Below, piece after piece: positions 1 to 6,598 of a stretch of DNA of 7,224 nucleotides. This stretch comes from Lentimicrobium sp. (GTDB lineage Bacteria > Bacteroidota > Bacteroidia > Flavobacteriales > Flavobacteriaceae). The position numbers and the translations under genes are program-made. The notes under the pieces were generated by a model. That model saw only the letters and a program-made list of their open reading frames with translations. It was not told where the DNA came from and did not search any database. Numbering within the stretch: position 1 is the first letter of the stretch; each line of letters opens with the position of its first letter. The stretch is from positions 1 to 7,224 of the forward strand of contig JAEMQE010000148.1 in the NCBI GenBank assembly GCA_022758945.1. Direction: 5' to 3'.

Positions 1-91
1 TTCACATATTTGTTACCCCGAAAAACAATACTAATTCAACCCTATTTTTTATTAGAAAACAATTACCAAACGAAATAATTTAACCAAATTT

Positions 92-1519
92 ATGAACAAG
101 ACTGCACAATCAGTATGGGAAAACTGCCTATCTTTTATTAAAGACAATATCGCAGACCAAGCTTATAAAACTTGGTTTGAACCTATTAAGTCAGTTGAGC
201 TTACCGATAATGCATTATTCATTCAAGTTCCTAGTAAATTTTTCTACGAATGGCTAGAAGAACATTATGTTAAATTATTAAAAGTCGCACTAACCAAAGA
301 ACTCGGGAAAAATGCAAAGTTACTCTATAAAATCAAAATGGAAAACACTTATGGCAATAAACAACCGTTTACGGAACAATTGCCTAGTGCTAATCGTGTG
401 CCTATGAAACCACAAGATGTTGATGCTCCATATAAGAACCTTAATCCAGAATTAAGAAACCCATTTGTTATTCCTGGTATTCGAAATTTAAAAATCGAAT
501 CACAACTTAATGCAAATTATAGTTTTGACAATTTTCTGGAAGGAGATTCTAACAGATTAGCTCGTTCAGCAGGTATGGCTGTAGCCAATAAACCAGGTGG
601 GACTTCATTTAATCCCTTATTAATTTTTGGAGGTGTTGGTCTAGGTAAAACGCATTTAGCCCACGCTATTGGCGTTGAAATCAAAGATAAATATCCTGAA
701 AAGACCGTTTTATACATTTCAGCAGAAATTTTTACCCAACAATATATTGATTCGGTAAAGAAAAATAATAGAAATGATTTTATACATTTCTATCAATTAA
801 TTGATGTTTTAATCATTGACGATGTTCAATTCCTTTCCGGAAAATCAGGAACTCAAGATGTGTTTTTCCATATATTCAATTATTTGCACCAAAACGGCAA
901 ACAGGTAATCTTGACTTCGGACAAAGCGCCTGTTGATATGCAAGACATTGAACAACGATTATTATCGCGTTTCAAATGGGGATTGTCTGCAGAATTGCAC
1001 CAACCTGATTATGAAACCAGAATCTCCATCCTGAAAAATATATTATATCGTGACGGAGTAGAAATTCCTGAAGAAATCATAGAATATGTAGCTCGAAATA
1101 TCAAATCGAACGTACGAGAACTTGAAGGAGCAATTATTTCTTTGATTGCACAATCTTCTTTCAACAAAAAAGAAGTGACTCTGGAACTTGCTAAAAATGT
1201 TGTTGAAAAATTCGTAAAAAATGTAAAACGAGAAATTTCTATCGATTACATCCAAAAGATTGTTTCCGATTATTTCCAACTTGACGTAGAAACATTACAA
1301 TCCAAAACTAGAAAAAGACATATCGTTCAAGCTCGTCAATTGGCTATGTTTTTTGCTAAAAAATTCACCAAAGCTTCTTTGGCAAACATTGGTTCCCAAA
1401 TAGGTGACCGCGATCACGCTACCGTATTACACGCTTGTAAAACCGTTGACAATTTAGTTGCCACTGACAAACAATTCAAAAAATTTGTCGAAGACATCAA
1501 CAAGAAATTAACGCTATAA
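92..1519 (+). CDS. dnaA: Chromosomal replication initiator protein DnaA
   Basis: DnaA is the AAA+ ATPase that binds DnaA boxes at oriC, oligomerises with ATP and opens the origin for loading of the replicative helicase. All four domains are visible in 475 residues, a normal length. An N-terminal interaction domain (about 1-80, with TWFEPIKS) is followed by a linker to about 140. The AAA+ core has Walker A GGVGLGKT (180-187), Walker B LIIDDVQ (240-246), the LSRF arginine-finger box (R293) and sensor 2 NVRELEG (R342). The C-terminal helix-turn-helix domain (about 380-475) carries the DnaA signature around IGDRDHATVLHA (433-444). The ATG at 92 follows an A/T-rich leader with no Shine-Dalgarno, as is usual in Bacteroidota. 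CATATTTG at 5-12 is one mismatch from the Bacteroidota -7 element, but its -33 partner would lie outside the window. The phosphatase gene follows after 7 nt, so the two are probably co-transcribed. Confidence 0.99.
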   Translation: MNKTAQSVWENCLSFIKDNIADQAYKTWFEPIKSVELTDNALFIQVPSKFFYEWLEEHYVKLLKVALTKELGKNAKLLYKIKMENTYGNKQPFTEQLPSANRVPMKPQDVDAPYKNLNPELRNPFVIPGIRNLKIESQLNANYSFDNFLEGDSNRLARSAGMAVANKPGGTSFNPLLIFGGVGLGKTHLAHAIGVEIKDKYPEKTVLYISAEIFTQQYIDSVKKNNRNDFIHFYQLIDVLIIDDVQFLSGKSGTQDVFFHIFNYLHQNGKQVILTSDKAPVDMQDIEQRLLSRFKWGLSAELHQPDYETRISILKNILYRDGVEIPEEIIEYVARNIKSNVRELEGAIISLIAQSSFNKKEVTLELAKNVVEKFVKNVKREISIDYIQKIVSDYFQLDVETLQSKTRKRHIVQARQLAMFFAKKFTKASLANIGSQIGDRDHATVLHACKTVDNLVATDKQFKKFVEDINKKLTL

Positions 1520-1526
1520 ACGCACT

Positions 1527-1994
1527 ATGCCCATAAAAATTTTAATGGTTTGTCTTGGCAATATTTGTCGGTCTCCTTTGGCCGAAGGAATATTGGCATC
1601 AAAACTTCCAAAAAACAAATTCGCGGTAGACTCTGCCGGAACTGGTTCTTGGCACATTGGTCACCAACCTGACGAGCGTTCTATTGCAATTGCAAAAAAC
1701 AACAAACTAGATATTTCACAACAAAAAGGACGTCAATTCACTGCAAATGATTTTGATGCTTTTGACTACATTTATGTCATGGATAATTCCAATTATTGGG
1801 ATGTTGTTCAACTTGCCGATAATCAAGCGCAAACCGAAAAAGTGCAACTCATTTTGAATGAATTATTTCCAAATGAAAATGTAGATGTTCCTGACCCTTA
1901 CTTTGGGATGCCTAATGGATTTGATTCCGTTTATAAAATGCTCGATGACGCTTGTGATATCCTTGCCAAAAAATTAATTGAAAAGTACTCATAA
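1527..1994 (+). CDS. Low-molecular-weight protein tyrosine phosphatase
   Basis: This is a cytoplasmic phosphatase of the LMW-PTP family, which removes phosphate from phosphotyrosine through a cysteinyl-phosphate intermediate. The active-site loop C-x5-R is read directly as CLGNICRS (C9 to R15), placed at the extreme N-terminus as in the whole family. The general-acid loop is DPYFG, with D123 as the expected proton donor. SAGTGSWHIG (36-45) and DERS (49-52) are further family motifs. The 155-residue length is typical. The ATG lies 7 nt after the dnaA stop, so the gene probably rides on the dnaA transcript. No tyrosine kinase or polysaccharide-export gene is nearby, so the physiological substrate cannot be inferred here. 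An arsenate reductase of the same fold is less likely, because the complete CLGNICRS loop and DPYFG match the phosphatases. Confidence 0.95.
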   Translation: MPIKILMVCLGNICRSPLAEGILASKLPKNKFAVDSAGTGSWHIGHQPDERSIAIAKNNKLDISQQKGRQFTANDFDAFDYIYVMDNSNYWDVVQLADNQAQTEKVQLILNELFPNENVDVPDPYFGMPNGFDSVYKMLDDACDILAKKLIEKYS

Positions 1995-2045
1995 ATTCTG
2001 TGTTTTTCAATTTTTATAGTATCCTTTTAAAATTGTTCTATTTTA

Positions 2046-2795
2046 ATGGACAAAAACAATAAAACTGCACACATGAAACCAAATCTTCTTTTAGGAAAAT
2101 TATATTTGATTCCAACTACTTTAGGAGAAGGTGACCCCAATGATGTTTTGCCTCAAACCATAAAAAGGAGCATTGATTTCATTGATGATTACATCGTAGA
2201 AAACGAAAAAACGGCAAGAAAATTCATAAAAAGTATTCAACCCGAAAAAGTTCAAGCCACACTGCGGTTAAGTGCTTTAAATAAATACACTGAAGTAAAC
2301 GAACACGCCAAAATGTTACAACCTTGTTTAGAAGGAAAAAACATTGGATTAATGAGCGAAGCGGGTTGTCCCGGAGTTGCTGATCCTGGCGCAGTAATTG
2401 TAAAATTGGCCCACGAAAAAGGAATTCAAGTAATTCCATTAGTTGGTCCATCTTCTATTTTATTGGCCATTATGGCTTCCGGAATGAATGGCCAAAGTTT
2501 TGCATTCAACGGATACATTCCTATCGACAAGGCTGAAAAAAAGACGGCATTAAAAAACTTAGAGAAATTATCTCAGGATAAAAATCAATCTCAAATATTT
2601 ATTGAAACTCCTTTTAGAAACAACAAAATGCTTGAGGATATAATTCAGGCTTTAAATCCTTCAACTTACCTTTGCGTTGCCACCGACATCACTCTGCCAA
2701 CGGAATTCATCAAAACTATGAGAGCATCAGAATGGAAAAAAATAAACGTCGATTTACACAATCGTCCCACTATTTTTATTATTCATAAAATGTAA
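2046..2795 (+). CDS. SAM-dependent methyltransferase of the RsmI-like tetrapyrrole-methylase fold
   Basis: The protein belongs to the TP-methylase superfamily and is closest in pattern to RsmI, which 2'-O-methylates a cytidine of 16S rRNA. Supporting motifs are LYLIPTTLG (19-27), SEAGCPGVADPG (104-115, matching the DAGTP..SDPG region of RsmI), VGPSSILLAIMASGMNG (133-149), FNGYIP (154-159) and ETPFRN (187-192). It is not a standard RsmI: the N-terminal ATPIGN loop reads IPTTLG, and the EDTR motif is replaced by VENEKTAR (51-58). True rsmI is generally a separate gene in this phylum, so this is probably a paralogue with an unknown substrate. The 249 residues are somewhat shorter than full RsmI. 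A second in-frame ATG at 2073 (M10) could be the real start, since the family core begins only at residue 17. The gene follows the phosphatase after 50 nt with no clear promoter, and its stop codon overlaps the T tract of the opposite terminator. Confidence 0.85.
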   Translation: MDKNNKTAHMKPNLLLGKLYLIPTTLGEGDPNDVLPQTIKRSIDFIDDYIVENEKTARKFIKSIQPEKVQATLRLSALNKYTEVNEHAKMLQPCLEGKNIGLMSEAGCPGVADPGAVIVKLAHEKGIQVIPLVGPSSILLAIMASGMNGQSFAFNGYIPIDKAEKKTALKNLEKLSQDKNQSQIFIETPFRNNKMLEDIIQALNPSTYLCVATDITLPTEFIKTMRASEWKKINVDLHNRPTIFIIHKM

Positions 2796-2866
2796 AAAAA
2801 AGTTAGCCACGAATTACTCTAATTTACACAAATTGATTCGTGAAAATTAGTGCAATTCGTGGCTAA
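2794..2866 (-). terminator. Intrinsic terminator of the leftward lysozyme-like gene
   Basis: Read on the minus strand, an RNA coming from the gene ending at 2887 forms a long stem (arms 2866-2840 and 2829-2803). One C follows, then eight U residues (2801-2794), which is the classical intrinsic terminator layout. The outer 13 bp of the stem are perfect. The U tract overlaps the TAA stop of the convergent methyltransferase gene (2793-2795). On the plus strand the right arm is followed by A residues and then CTTATG, so no canonical U tract exists in that direction. The hairpin may still slow plus-strand polymerase. Confidence 0.75.
2803..2866. repeat. Imperfect inverted repeat (27-bp arms, 10-nt loop) between convergent genes
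   Basis: The left arm 2803-2829 pairs with the right arm 2840-2866 around a 10-nt loop. TTAGCCACGAATT and AATTCGTGGCTAA are exact reverse complements, and the inner 14 bp pair with three mismatches. The motif ATTCGTG also occurs twice in direct orientation (2837-2843 and 2855-2861). From memory, and not searched, similar sequences (GCCACGAATT with tandem CACGAATT-like units) are dispersed between genes in Flavobacterium genomes. That would make this one copy of a REP-like or MITE-like family rather than a locus-specific terminator. Confidence 0.7.
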
Positions 2867-2886
2867 AAAACTTATGTAAGCTTAAA

Positions 2887-3522
2887 TTATTGCACTGTTG
2901 CATTGCTATCTGCAACAATTCCAGAAGTTTCATAACCTCCAAAATCTATCATATAACTTCGTATCGATGTTCCGTAAGCATCTTTAAAATAACGACTTCT
3001 ATTATTCTTAAAAAACTTTTTTACTGAACCTACACCACCAAGATGCGCTGCAGCTAATATTCCAGATTCAGTAACAAGGATTCCACTGATAATTCTCCCT
3101 TCATATTTGTCGATAACATCTCTTAACTCCCATTTATTTTGAGCAAGAAGAGCCACAAAAGCTTTTTCCTGCAAATTAGGACTATTCAAAAACCGCTTGC
3201 TGTCATTTACACCAACTGTTTTCAAGGTTTCAGTACCAAACTGGTATTTCCCCAAATAACCCAGAGAATTAATTTTTTTGTATTTGCCTTGCGATTCCCT
3301 GAAAGCAATTGCTTCCTTGTAACCAATGAAGAATTTTCCTGTATAAGGAACGCTTAAATTTGTATAATCGTTTTGTTTTTGAGATGGATATAAGTAGTAT
3401 GTTCCATCGGTGTCATTTGTAAGAAACCATTGGTTGGTATCTAAATCGAAAGGCTTAAAACCTGAGCTTAAAAAAGCAATAATAAGAGTCAAAATTGTAT
3501 AAAAAGACCACTTCTTTATCAT
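2887..3522 (-). CDS. Exported lysozyme-like (muramidase/transglycosylase-fold) protein
   Basis: The 211-residue product starts with a Sec-type signal (K3 and K4, then a hydrophobic run at 7-19) and has no lipobox cysteine, so it is expected in the periplasm. The body resembles lysozyme-fold murein hydrolases: FRESQG (74-79) with E76 as the likely catalytic glutamate, GYLGKYQFG (88-96) as the conserved glycine/aromatic motif, and AAAHLGGVGSVKKFF (157-171) near the end of the fold. In Flavobacterium I recall such proteins being labelled peptidoglycan-binding LysM proteins, but no LysM repeat is visible here. It probably binds or cleaves glycan strands, though activity is inferred. It is separated by 97 nt from the upstream DUF2279 gene and has its own TATATTTG promoter element, so it can be expressed alone. 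Transcription ends at the hairpin just downstream. The ATG start is supported by the signal peptide. Confidence 0.8.
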   Translation of the reverse strand: MIKKWSFYTILTLIIAFLSSGFKPFDLDTNQWFLTNDTDGTYYLYPSQKQNDYTNLSVPYTGKFFIGYKEAIAFRESQGKYKKINSLGYLGKYQFGTETLKTVGVNDSKRFLNSPNLQEKAFVALLAQNKWELRDVIDKYEGRIISGILVTESGILAAAHLGGVGSVKKFFKNNRSRYFKDAYGTSIRSYMIDFGGYETSGIVADSNATVQ

Positions 3523-3569
3523 AAATTGTTTTTCTTCAAACGCTGTCCCGTATTGAAATTTCTACGCGG

Positions 3570-3577
3570 CAAATATA
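3570..3577 (-). promoter_or_regulatory. Bacteroidota-type -7 promoter element for the lysozyme-like gene
   Basis: The minus strand reads TATATTTG, an exact match to the TAnnTTTG -7 consensus of the Bacteroidota primary sigma factor. It sits 47 nt upstream of the ATG at 3522, giving a leader of roughly 40 nt. The partner TTG (-33) is weak: the nearest one (3605-3603) leaves a 25-nt spacer, longer than the usual 17-23. The position in the only sizeable gap between the DUF2279 and lysozyme-like genes supports a real promoter. Confidence 0.55.
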
Positions 3578-3619
3578 CAATAAAAATCATAAACCTGAAA
3601 ATCAAGCTGTTAAACTTAT

Positions 3620-4534
3620 CTAAAAGTACACTGCATAAAATTTGAATCCTCTGTGAGGCGAGTACTCAATCGTTGGCGACGGAATTTTCACAGTATTCAA
3701 AACCGAAAAAATGGTCTTCAAAAAGTGGGATTTTGTGTCAATTTTCGTCAAATCTACATCCAAACTGAGGTAAAACTGTCTGAATCTTTCTGGTTTTAGA
3801 ACCAAAATCGGGGTGTTATTATCGCTATTTCCGGCAATCATTCCTTCAGCTCCATACCCTAATGCGATATTAAACCATCTAGGGATTTTGGACCCTTTAG
3901 AAAAAGAATATAAATTGTAAGAAAGCCAATAGGTTTGCCCGTTATAATCTTTCAGGATTTGTTCCGGAAAAGTGCTTCCCAAAACATCTGGTCTGTAACT
4001 AGAATATTGCGTTTTATGATAGGAGAATTTAGGAATAATGCGTTGTTCTTTCCAAATTAATTCTTGTGAAACGTATAAAGCCGTTCCGGAAGCATTTGCA
4101 ATCACATCGCCCATTGATGCGCCCCATTCTTCCGAAAATCCGTCCATAACCTCAACAGCAGTCAGGAATACAAATCCCAAACTGGCTCCATAAATTAGTT
4201 GATTTTTTTTGTTAGTTCCACTCCAATTCAGCGCTTCTGCACCAAATCTCCCAATTTGATAGGAAGAAAAAAAATGTCCCACTTTATCTACTTGCATCCA
4301 CTCAGAATTGTCATTTATAAAATGAAAATTGGATCTGGGATAATCAGCATACCAAAGTTGGTTCAAACCAATCAAAGCTCCGGAAGCCAAAACTCCTTCG
4401 GAAATAAATACAGTGTTCTGTCTTTTTTTGTTTAAGGAATCGGATGGTTTTAGAAAATTTTCAAATGAGTTTTGCCCAAAAACACTTTGGAACACAATCA
4501 GAAACAAAAAACAGCATTGAATTTTGTATTTCAA
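3620..4534 (-). CDS. DUF2279 (YfiM-like) predicted envelope protein
   Basis: The family is named from its conserved core, WMQVDKVGHFFSSY (79-92) and EVMDGFSEEWGASMGDVIANASG (128-150), typical of DUF2279. Its biochemical function is unknown. No ATG exists before residue 80. I place the start at TTG 4534, 2 nt after the mltG stop, because it begins a compact signal peptide (charged KYK, hydrophobic 8-17, likely cleavage near VFG-QNS at 20/21) and gives 304 residues. A TTG at 4567 would add 11 residues, overlap mltG by 31 nt and lengthen the N-region. The C-terminus ends in aromatic residues (GFKFYAVYF), and alternating hydrophobic stretches after 200 suggest a possible outer-membrane beta structure. 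The very tight spacing indicates translation coupled to mltG, so a role in envelope assembly or murein turnover is plausible but inferred. Confidence 0.85.
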   Translation of the reverse strand: MKYKIQCCFLFLIVFQSVFGQNSFENFLKPSDSLNKKRQNTVFISEGVLASGALIGLNQLWYADYPRSNFHFINDNSEWMQVDKVGHFFSSYQIGRFGAEALNWSGTNKKNQLIYGASLGFVFLTAVEVMDGFSEEWGASMGDVIANASGTALYVSQELIWKEQRIIPKFSYHKTQYSSYRPDVLGSTFPEQILKDYNGQTYWLSYNLYSFSKGSKIPRWFNIALGYGAEGMIAGNSDNNTPILVLKPERFRQFYLSLDVDLTKIDTKSHFLKTIFSVLNTVKIPSPTIEYSPHRGFKFYAVYF

Positions 4535-4536
4535 AA

Positions 4537-5577
4537 TTATCGTATAACTCCTTGACTGTTGATCCAATCAGAATATTTCTTGGCATTTTTATTATGCTCT
4601 TCTAAAGTAGCAGCAAACTCATGATACCCAAAACGATTCACGCTGGCGCAGAAATAAAGAAAATTATTTTTTTCCGGATTCAAAACTGCTTCTAAAGCAG
4701 TAATGTCAGGCATTGCAATTGGCCCAGGAGGAAGACCAATCACTTTATAAGTATTATATGGGGAATTCAAAAACAAGTCGTTATAAAAGACTCTTTTGAT
4801 TACTTGGTTAAAATCATTTGATTTCTTTTTTATGGCAAAAATTACTGTTGGATCAGCCTGAAGCGGCATTCCTTGTTTCATTCGGTTCAAATAAACTCCG
4901 GCGATTCTTGGTCTTTCATCTTTTTTAACAGATTCTTTGTGAACGATTGAAGCCAAAATTGTTGCTTGAATTGGAGTCAATCCTTGTTTTGCTGCTTCAT
5001 CTGTTCTTTCTTTATTCCAAAAATTGCGATATTCCTTGATCATTTTATCTCTAAATTTCTCGGCAGAAATATTCCAATACACTTCATACGTATTTGGAAT
5101 AAAGACGGCTAAGACATTTTCATTGGTAAAACCATTTTCTTTCAGGAAAATCGAATCCTTAAATGTATTTAATAACAACAAACTATCCGGCTCAATTTGT
5201 GAACCCACTCTTCCAGCAAAATTCTCTAATCGCTCTTGATTGTTGAACGCCAATTTCACGGGAACATTGCTTCTTAAAGCTTTAACCAAATCATAACTAT
5301 TCATTCCTTTGGTAAATAAAAAACGACCCGGCTTCACATTTTCAGGATAGTTTCTTTTGCTCGCAACCATCTCAAAACGATTCATGTTTTCGACAAAAGG
5401 GGCAATTATTTTCTTGACATCTTCATAAGTTGCACCTGTTGGCACGTGAACGTATAATTCATTTTCGGAAAATTTGGTGTTTTTAGAAAAAACTTGGTTT
5501 GCCAAAATAAATCCGTAAATCAGTAATGCTGACATTAAAACAACGGATGCGATGGTTAAGATTTTTTTTAAATTCAA
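4537..5577 (-). CDS. mltG: Endolytic murein transglycosylase MltG
   Basis: MltG (YceG family) is an inner-membrane lytic transglycosylase that cleaves nascent glycan strands and helps set their length. The N-terminal anchor spans about 5-26, preceded by K4 and K5. A LysM-like or linker region with VHVPTGATYEDV (43-54) and KPGRF (82-86) follows. The catalytic domain has ASIVHKES (209-216), where E215 is the expected catalytic glutamate, then AGVYLNRM (226-233), LQADPTVIFA (239-248), SPYNTYKVIGLPPGPI (272-287) and the terminal FLYFCASVNRFGYHEFAAT block (306-324). The 346 residues match the family. The start is TTG at 5577. The next in-frame ATG (codon 15) would remove the positively charged end of the anchor, so TTG is preferred. 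It lies 11 nt after the acetyltransferase stop and 2 nt before the DUF2279 gene, implying one transcript. Confidence 0.96.
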   Translation of the reverse strand: MNLKKILTIASVVLMSALLIYGFILANQVFSKNTKFSENELYVHVPTGATYEDVKKIIAPFVENMNRFEMVASKRNYPENVKPGRFLFTKGMNSYDLVKALRSNVPVKLAFNNQERLENFAGRVGSQIEPDSLLLLNTFKDSIFLKENGFTNENVLAVFIPNTYEVYWNISAEKFRDKMIKEYRNFWNKERTDEAAKQGLTPIQATILASIVHKESVKKDERPRIAGVYLNRMKQGMPLQADPTVIFAIKKKSNDFNQVIKRVFYNDLFLNSPYNTYKVIGLPPGPIAMPDITALEAVLNPEKNNFLYFCASVNRFGYHEFAATLEEHNKNAKKYSDWINSQGVIR

Positions 5578-5588
5578 AACTAAAATTT

Positions 5589-6122
5589 TTATAGTTGATT
5601 ATTAATTAATTGGAAAACAGCCTCATCTTTATAAACTCCATTGACTAAAGTCCAATCTTTTTTCGTGCCAATCTTTTGAAATCCAAATTTAGTAAAAAGT
5701 GCAATACTAGCTTCGTTTTCTGTGCCAATATTTGCATACAATTGATGTAAATTAAGATGATAAAAAGAATATTGAATCAAAAGCTCCAAAGCTTCGGAAC
5801 CAATATTCTGTTTTCTATTTTCATTTCCTTGAATTACAATGCCAACACCTGCCCTATTATTCTTAGGGTCAAAATCAAATAAATCAATTAATCCCAAAGC
5901 TGGAAAATCCTGATCTTGACAAATCGCCAATCGCAATTGCTTGGCTTCATAAATATCCTGATGGGCATTTTCGAGATATTGCTTCACTAAAAACCGACTG
6001 TAAGGCGTTTGTGTATTGCTTACTTCCCAAATACTTTGGTCGTTTTCCATCGCATAAACAAACTCCAAATCGTTGGGTTCTAATGCTCGAAGGTAGATAT
6101 TTTCGCCTTTTAATGTGATCAT
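5589..6122 (-). CDS. GNAT-family N-acetyltransferase (RimL/SpeG-like)
   Basis: This cytoplasmic enzyme would transfer acetyl from acetyl-CoA to an amine. The fold begins with LKGENIYLRALEPNDLEFVY (4-23), as in RimJ/RimL and spermidine acetyltransferases. The acetyl-CoA pyrophosphate loop is RKQNIGSEA (103-111), and the C-terminal part has NEASIALFTKFGFQKIG (136-152). The conserved stretch IWEVSNTQTPYSRF (31-44) is characteristic of the Bacteroidota subgroup that I recall beside mltG. Whether the substrate is a protein N-terminus, a polyamine or a cell-wall amino sugar cannot be told from the sequence. The 177-residue length is normal. The 59-nt leader has no TAnnTTTG element, so expression from an upstream promoter is likely. 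mltG follows after 11 nt. Confidence 0.9.
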   Translation of the reverse strand: MITLKGENIYLRALEPNDLEFVYAMENDQSIWEVSNTQTPYSRFLVKQYLENAHQDIYEAKQLRLAICQDQDFPALGLIDLFDFDPKNNRAGVGIVIQGNENRKQNIGSEALELLIQYSFYHLNLHQLYANIGTENEASIALFTKFGFQKIGTKKDWTLVNGVYKDEAVFQLINNQL

Positions 6123-6132
6123 TTTAAAATAG

Positions 6133-6167
6133 GTCTTGGGTTTTGGGTCTAAGGTATTAAGTTTTGA
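6133..6167. repeat. Five phased degenerate 7-mers (consensus GTNTTRR)
   Basis: Read on the plus strand, five consecutive units fall in exact 7-nt register: GTCTTGG, GTTTTGG, GTCTAAG, GTATTAA and GTTTTGA. Positions 1 (G), 2 (T) and 4 (T) are invariant, position 5 is T in four of five, and positions 6-7 are purines throughout. The array fills most of the non-coding space upstream of the acetyltransferase gene. It is bracketed by the 9-bp direct repeats ATTTTAAAA at 6121-6129 and 6171-6179. From memory, similar 7-mer arrays (AGTCTTA/GTCTTGG-like) occur between genes in Flavobacteriia. Their function is unknown to me. Confidence 0.55.
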
Positions 6168-6181
6168 ATTATTTTAAAAGC

Positions 6182-6547
6182 TTATTCTTTCGGGTTTAAA
6201 GGTTTATTAATACTAGGATATTCTTTATTATATTGAACTTCGACTGTATCACCAATTTTAAGTGTCTGATCGTGAGAATTACCTCGGTATGATTTTCCAT
6301 CAACTATAAATTCATAAGAATACGTAAACTCAAGTCCCACTGGTGAATTTGGTTCGTAATTTTTATCATTAATAATTATAGCTTTTGTAGTTTGAGGATT
6401 ATTTCCAATAATGCTATCAGTAAAAGAATTACGAATTATTTTACTGATCAGATAACCGAAAAGTGAAATAGCTAAAATAATCCAGAAATAATTTTTAATT
6501 TTATTTATCGCATAAATATTTGCGGATTTATTATTTCTTTTTTGCAT
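6182..6547 (-). CDS. Small one-pass membrane protein with DUF3592-like tail
   Basis: The 121-residue protein has a lysine/arginine-rich start (QKRNNKS), one membrane helix at about 20-38 and a soluble C-terminal part. The stretch LEFTYSYEFIVDGKSYRGNS (72-91) followed by IGDTVEVQYNKEYPSIN (98-114) has the pattern of DUF3592 proteins: a beta-rich module with G-x-x-Y and GD-x-V-x-V-x-Y signatures. The family has no established biochemical role. I chose the ATG at 6547 over the GTG immediately before it (6550), since ATG is far more frequent. Positive residues before the helix suggest an N-in orientation with the tail outside. It lies 51 nt downstream of the ORF6N gene and 59 nt upstream of the acetyltransferase gene, with no clear promoter or terminator in either gap. 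It appears to be accessory to the cell-wall genes. Confidence 0.75.
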   Translation of the reverse strand: MQKRNNKSANIYAINKIKNYFWIILAISLFGYLISKIIRNSFTDSIIGNNPQTTKAIIINDKNYEPNSPVGLEFTYSYEFIVDGKSYRGNSHDQTLKIGDTVEVQYNKEYPSINKPLNPKE

Positions 6548-6598
6548 CACTAAACTTTAAATTTCAATTTACCTTCTAAACACTAGCCCTACTCACTT

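Noticed and set aside
1..91. Replication origin upstream of dnaA
   Set aside because: No copy of TTATCCACA or a close variant, on either strand, is visible in the 91 nt, and no AT-rich 13-mer series or binding-box cluster is present. In Bacteroidota dnaA is not always next to oriC.
85..92. Minus-strand TAAATTTG as a -7 element for a divergent upstream gene
   Set aside because: It matches TAnnTTTG, but the nearest TTG partner is only 14 nt away and the site overlaps the dnaA start codon. A chance match is likely in AT-rich DNA.
1043..1279. Minus-strand open frame inside dnaA, and similar open frames opposite other genes (for example 3139-3357 and 5024-5239 on the plus strand)
   Set aside because: They lie antisense to clearly conserved coding regions, show no family motifs and have compositions expected of reverse-complement shadows.
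1995..2045. Separate promoter for the methyltransferase gene
   Set aside because: The 51-nt gap contains no TAnnTTTG element on the plus strand. Read-through from the dnaA-phosphatase transcript is simpler.
2864..2880. Plus-strand intrinsic terminator for the methyltransferase gene
   Set aside because: The stem is followed by A residues and CTTATG rather than a T tract, so the canonical form exists only on the minus strand.
4532..4567. Longer DUF2279 start at TTG 4567
   Set aside because: It overlaps mltG by 31 nt and puts 11 extra, mostly polar residues ahead of an otherwise standard signal peptide, while TTG 4534 gives a compact one.
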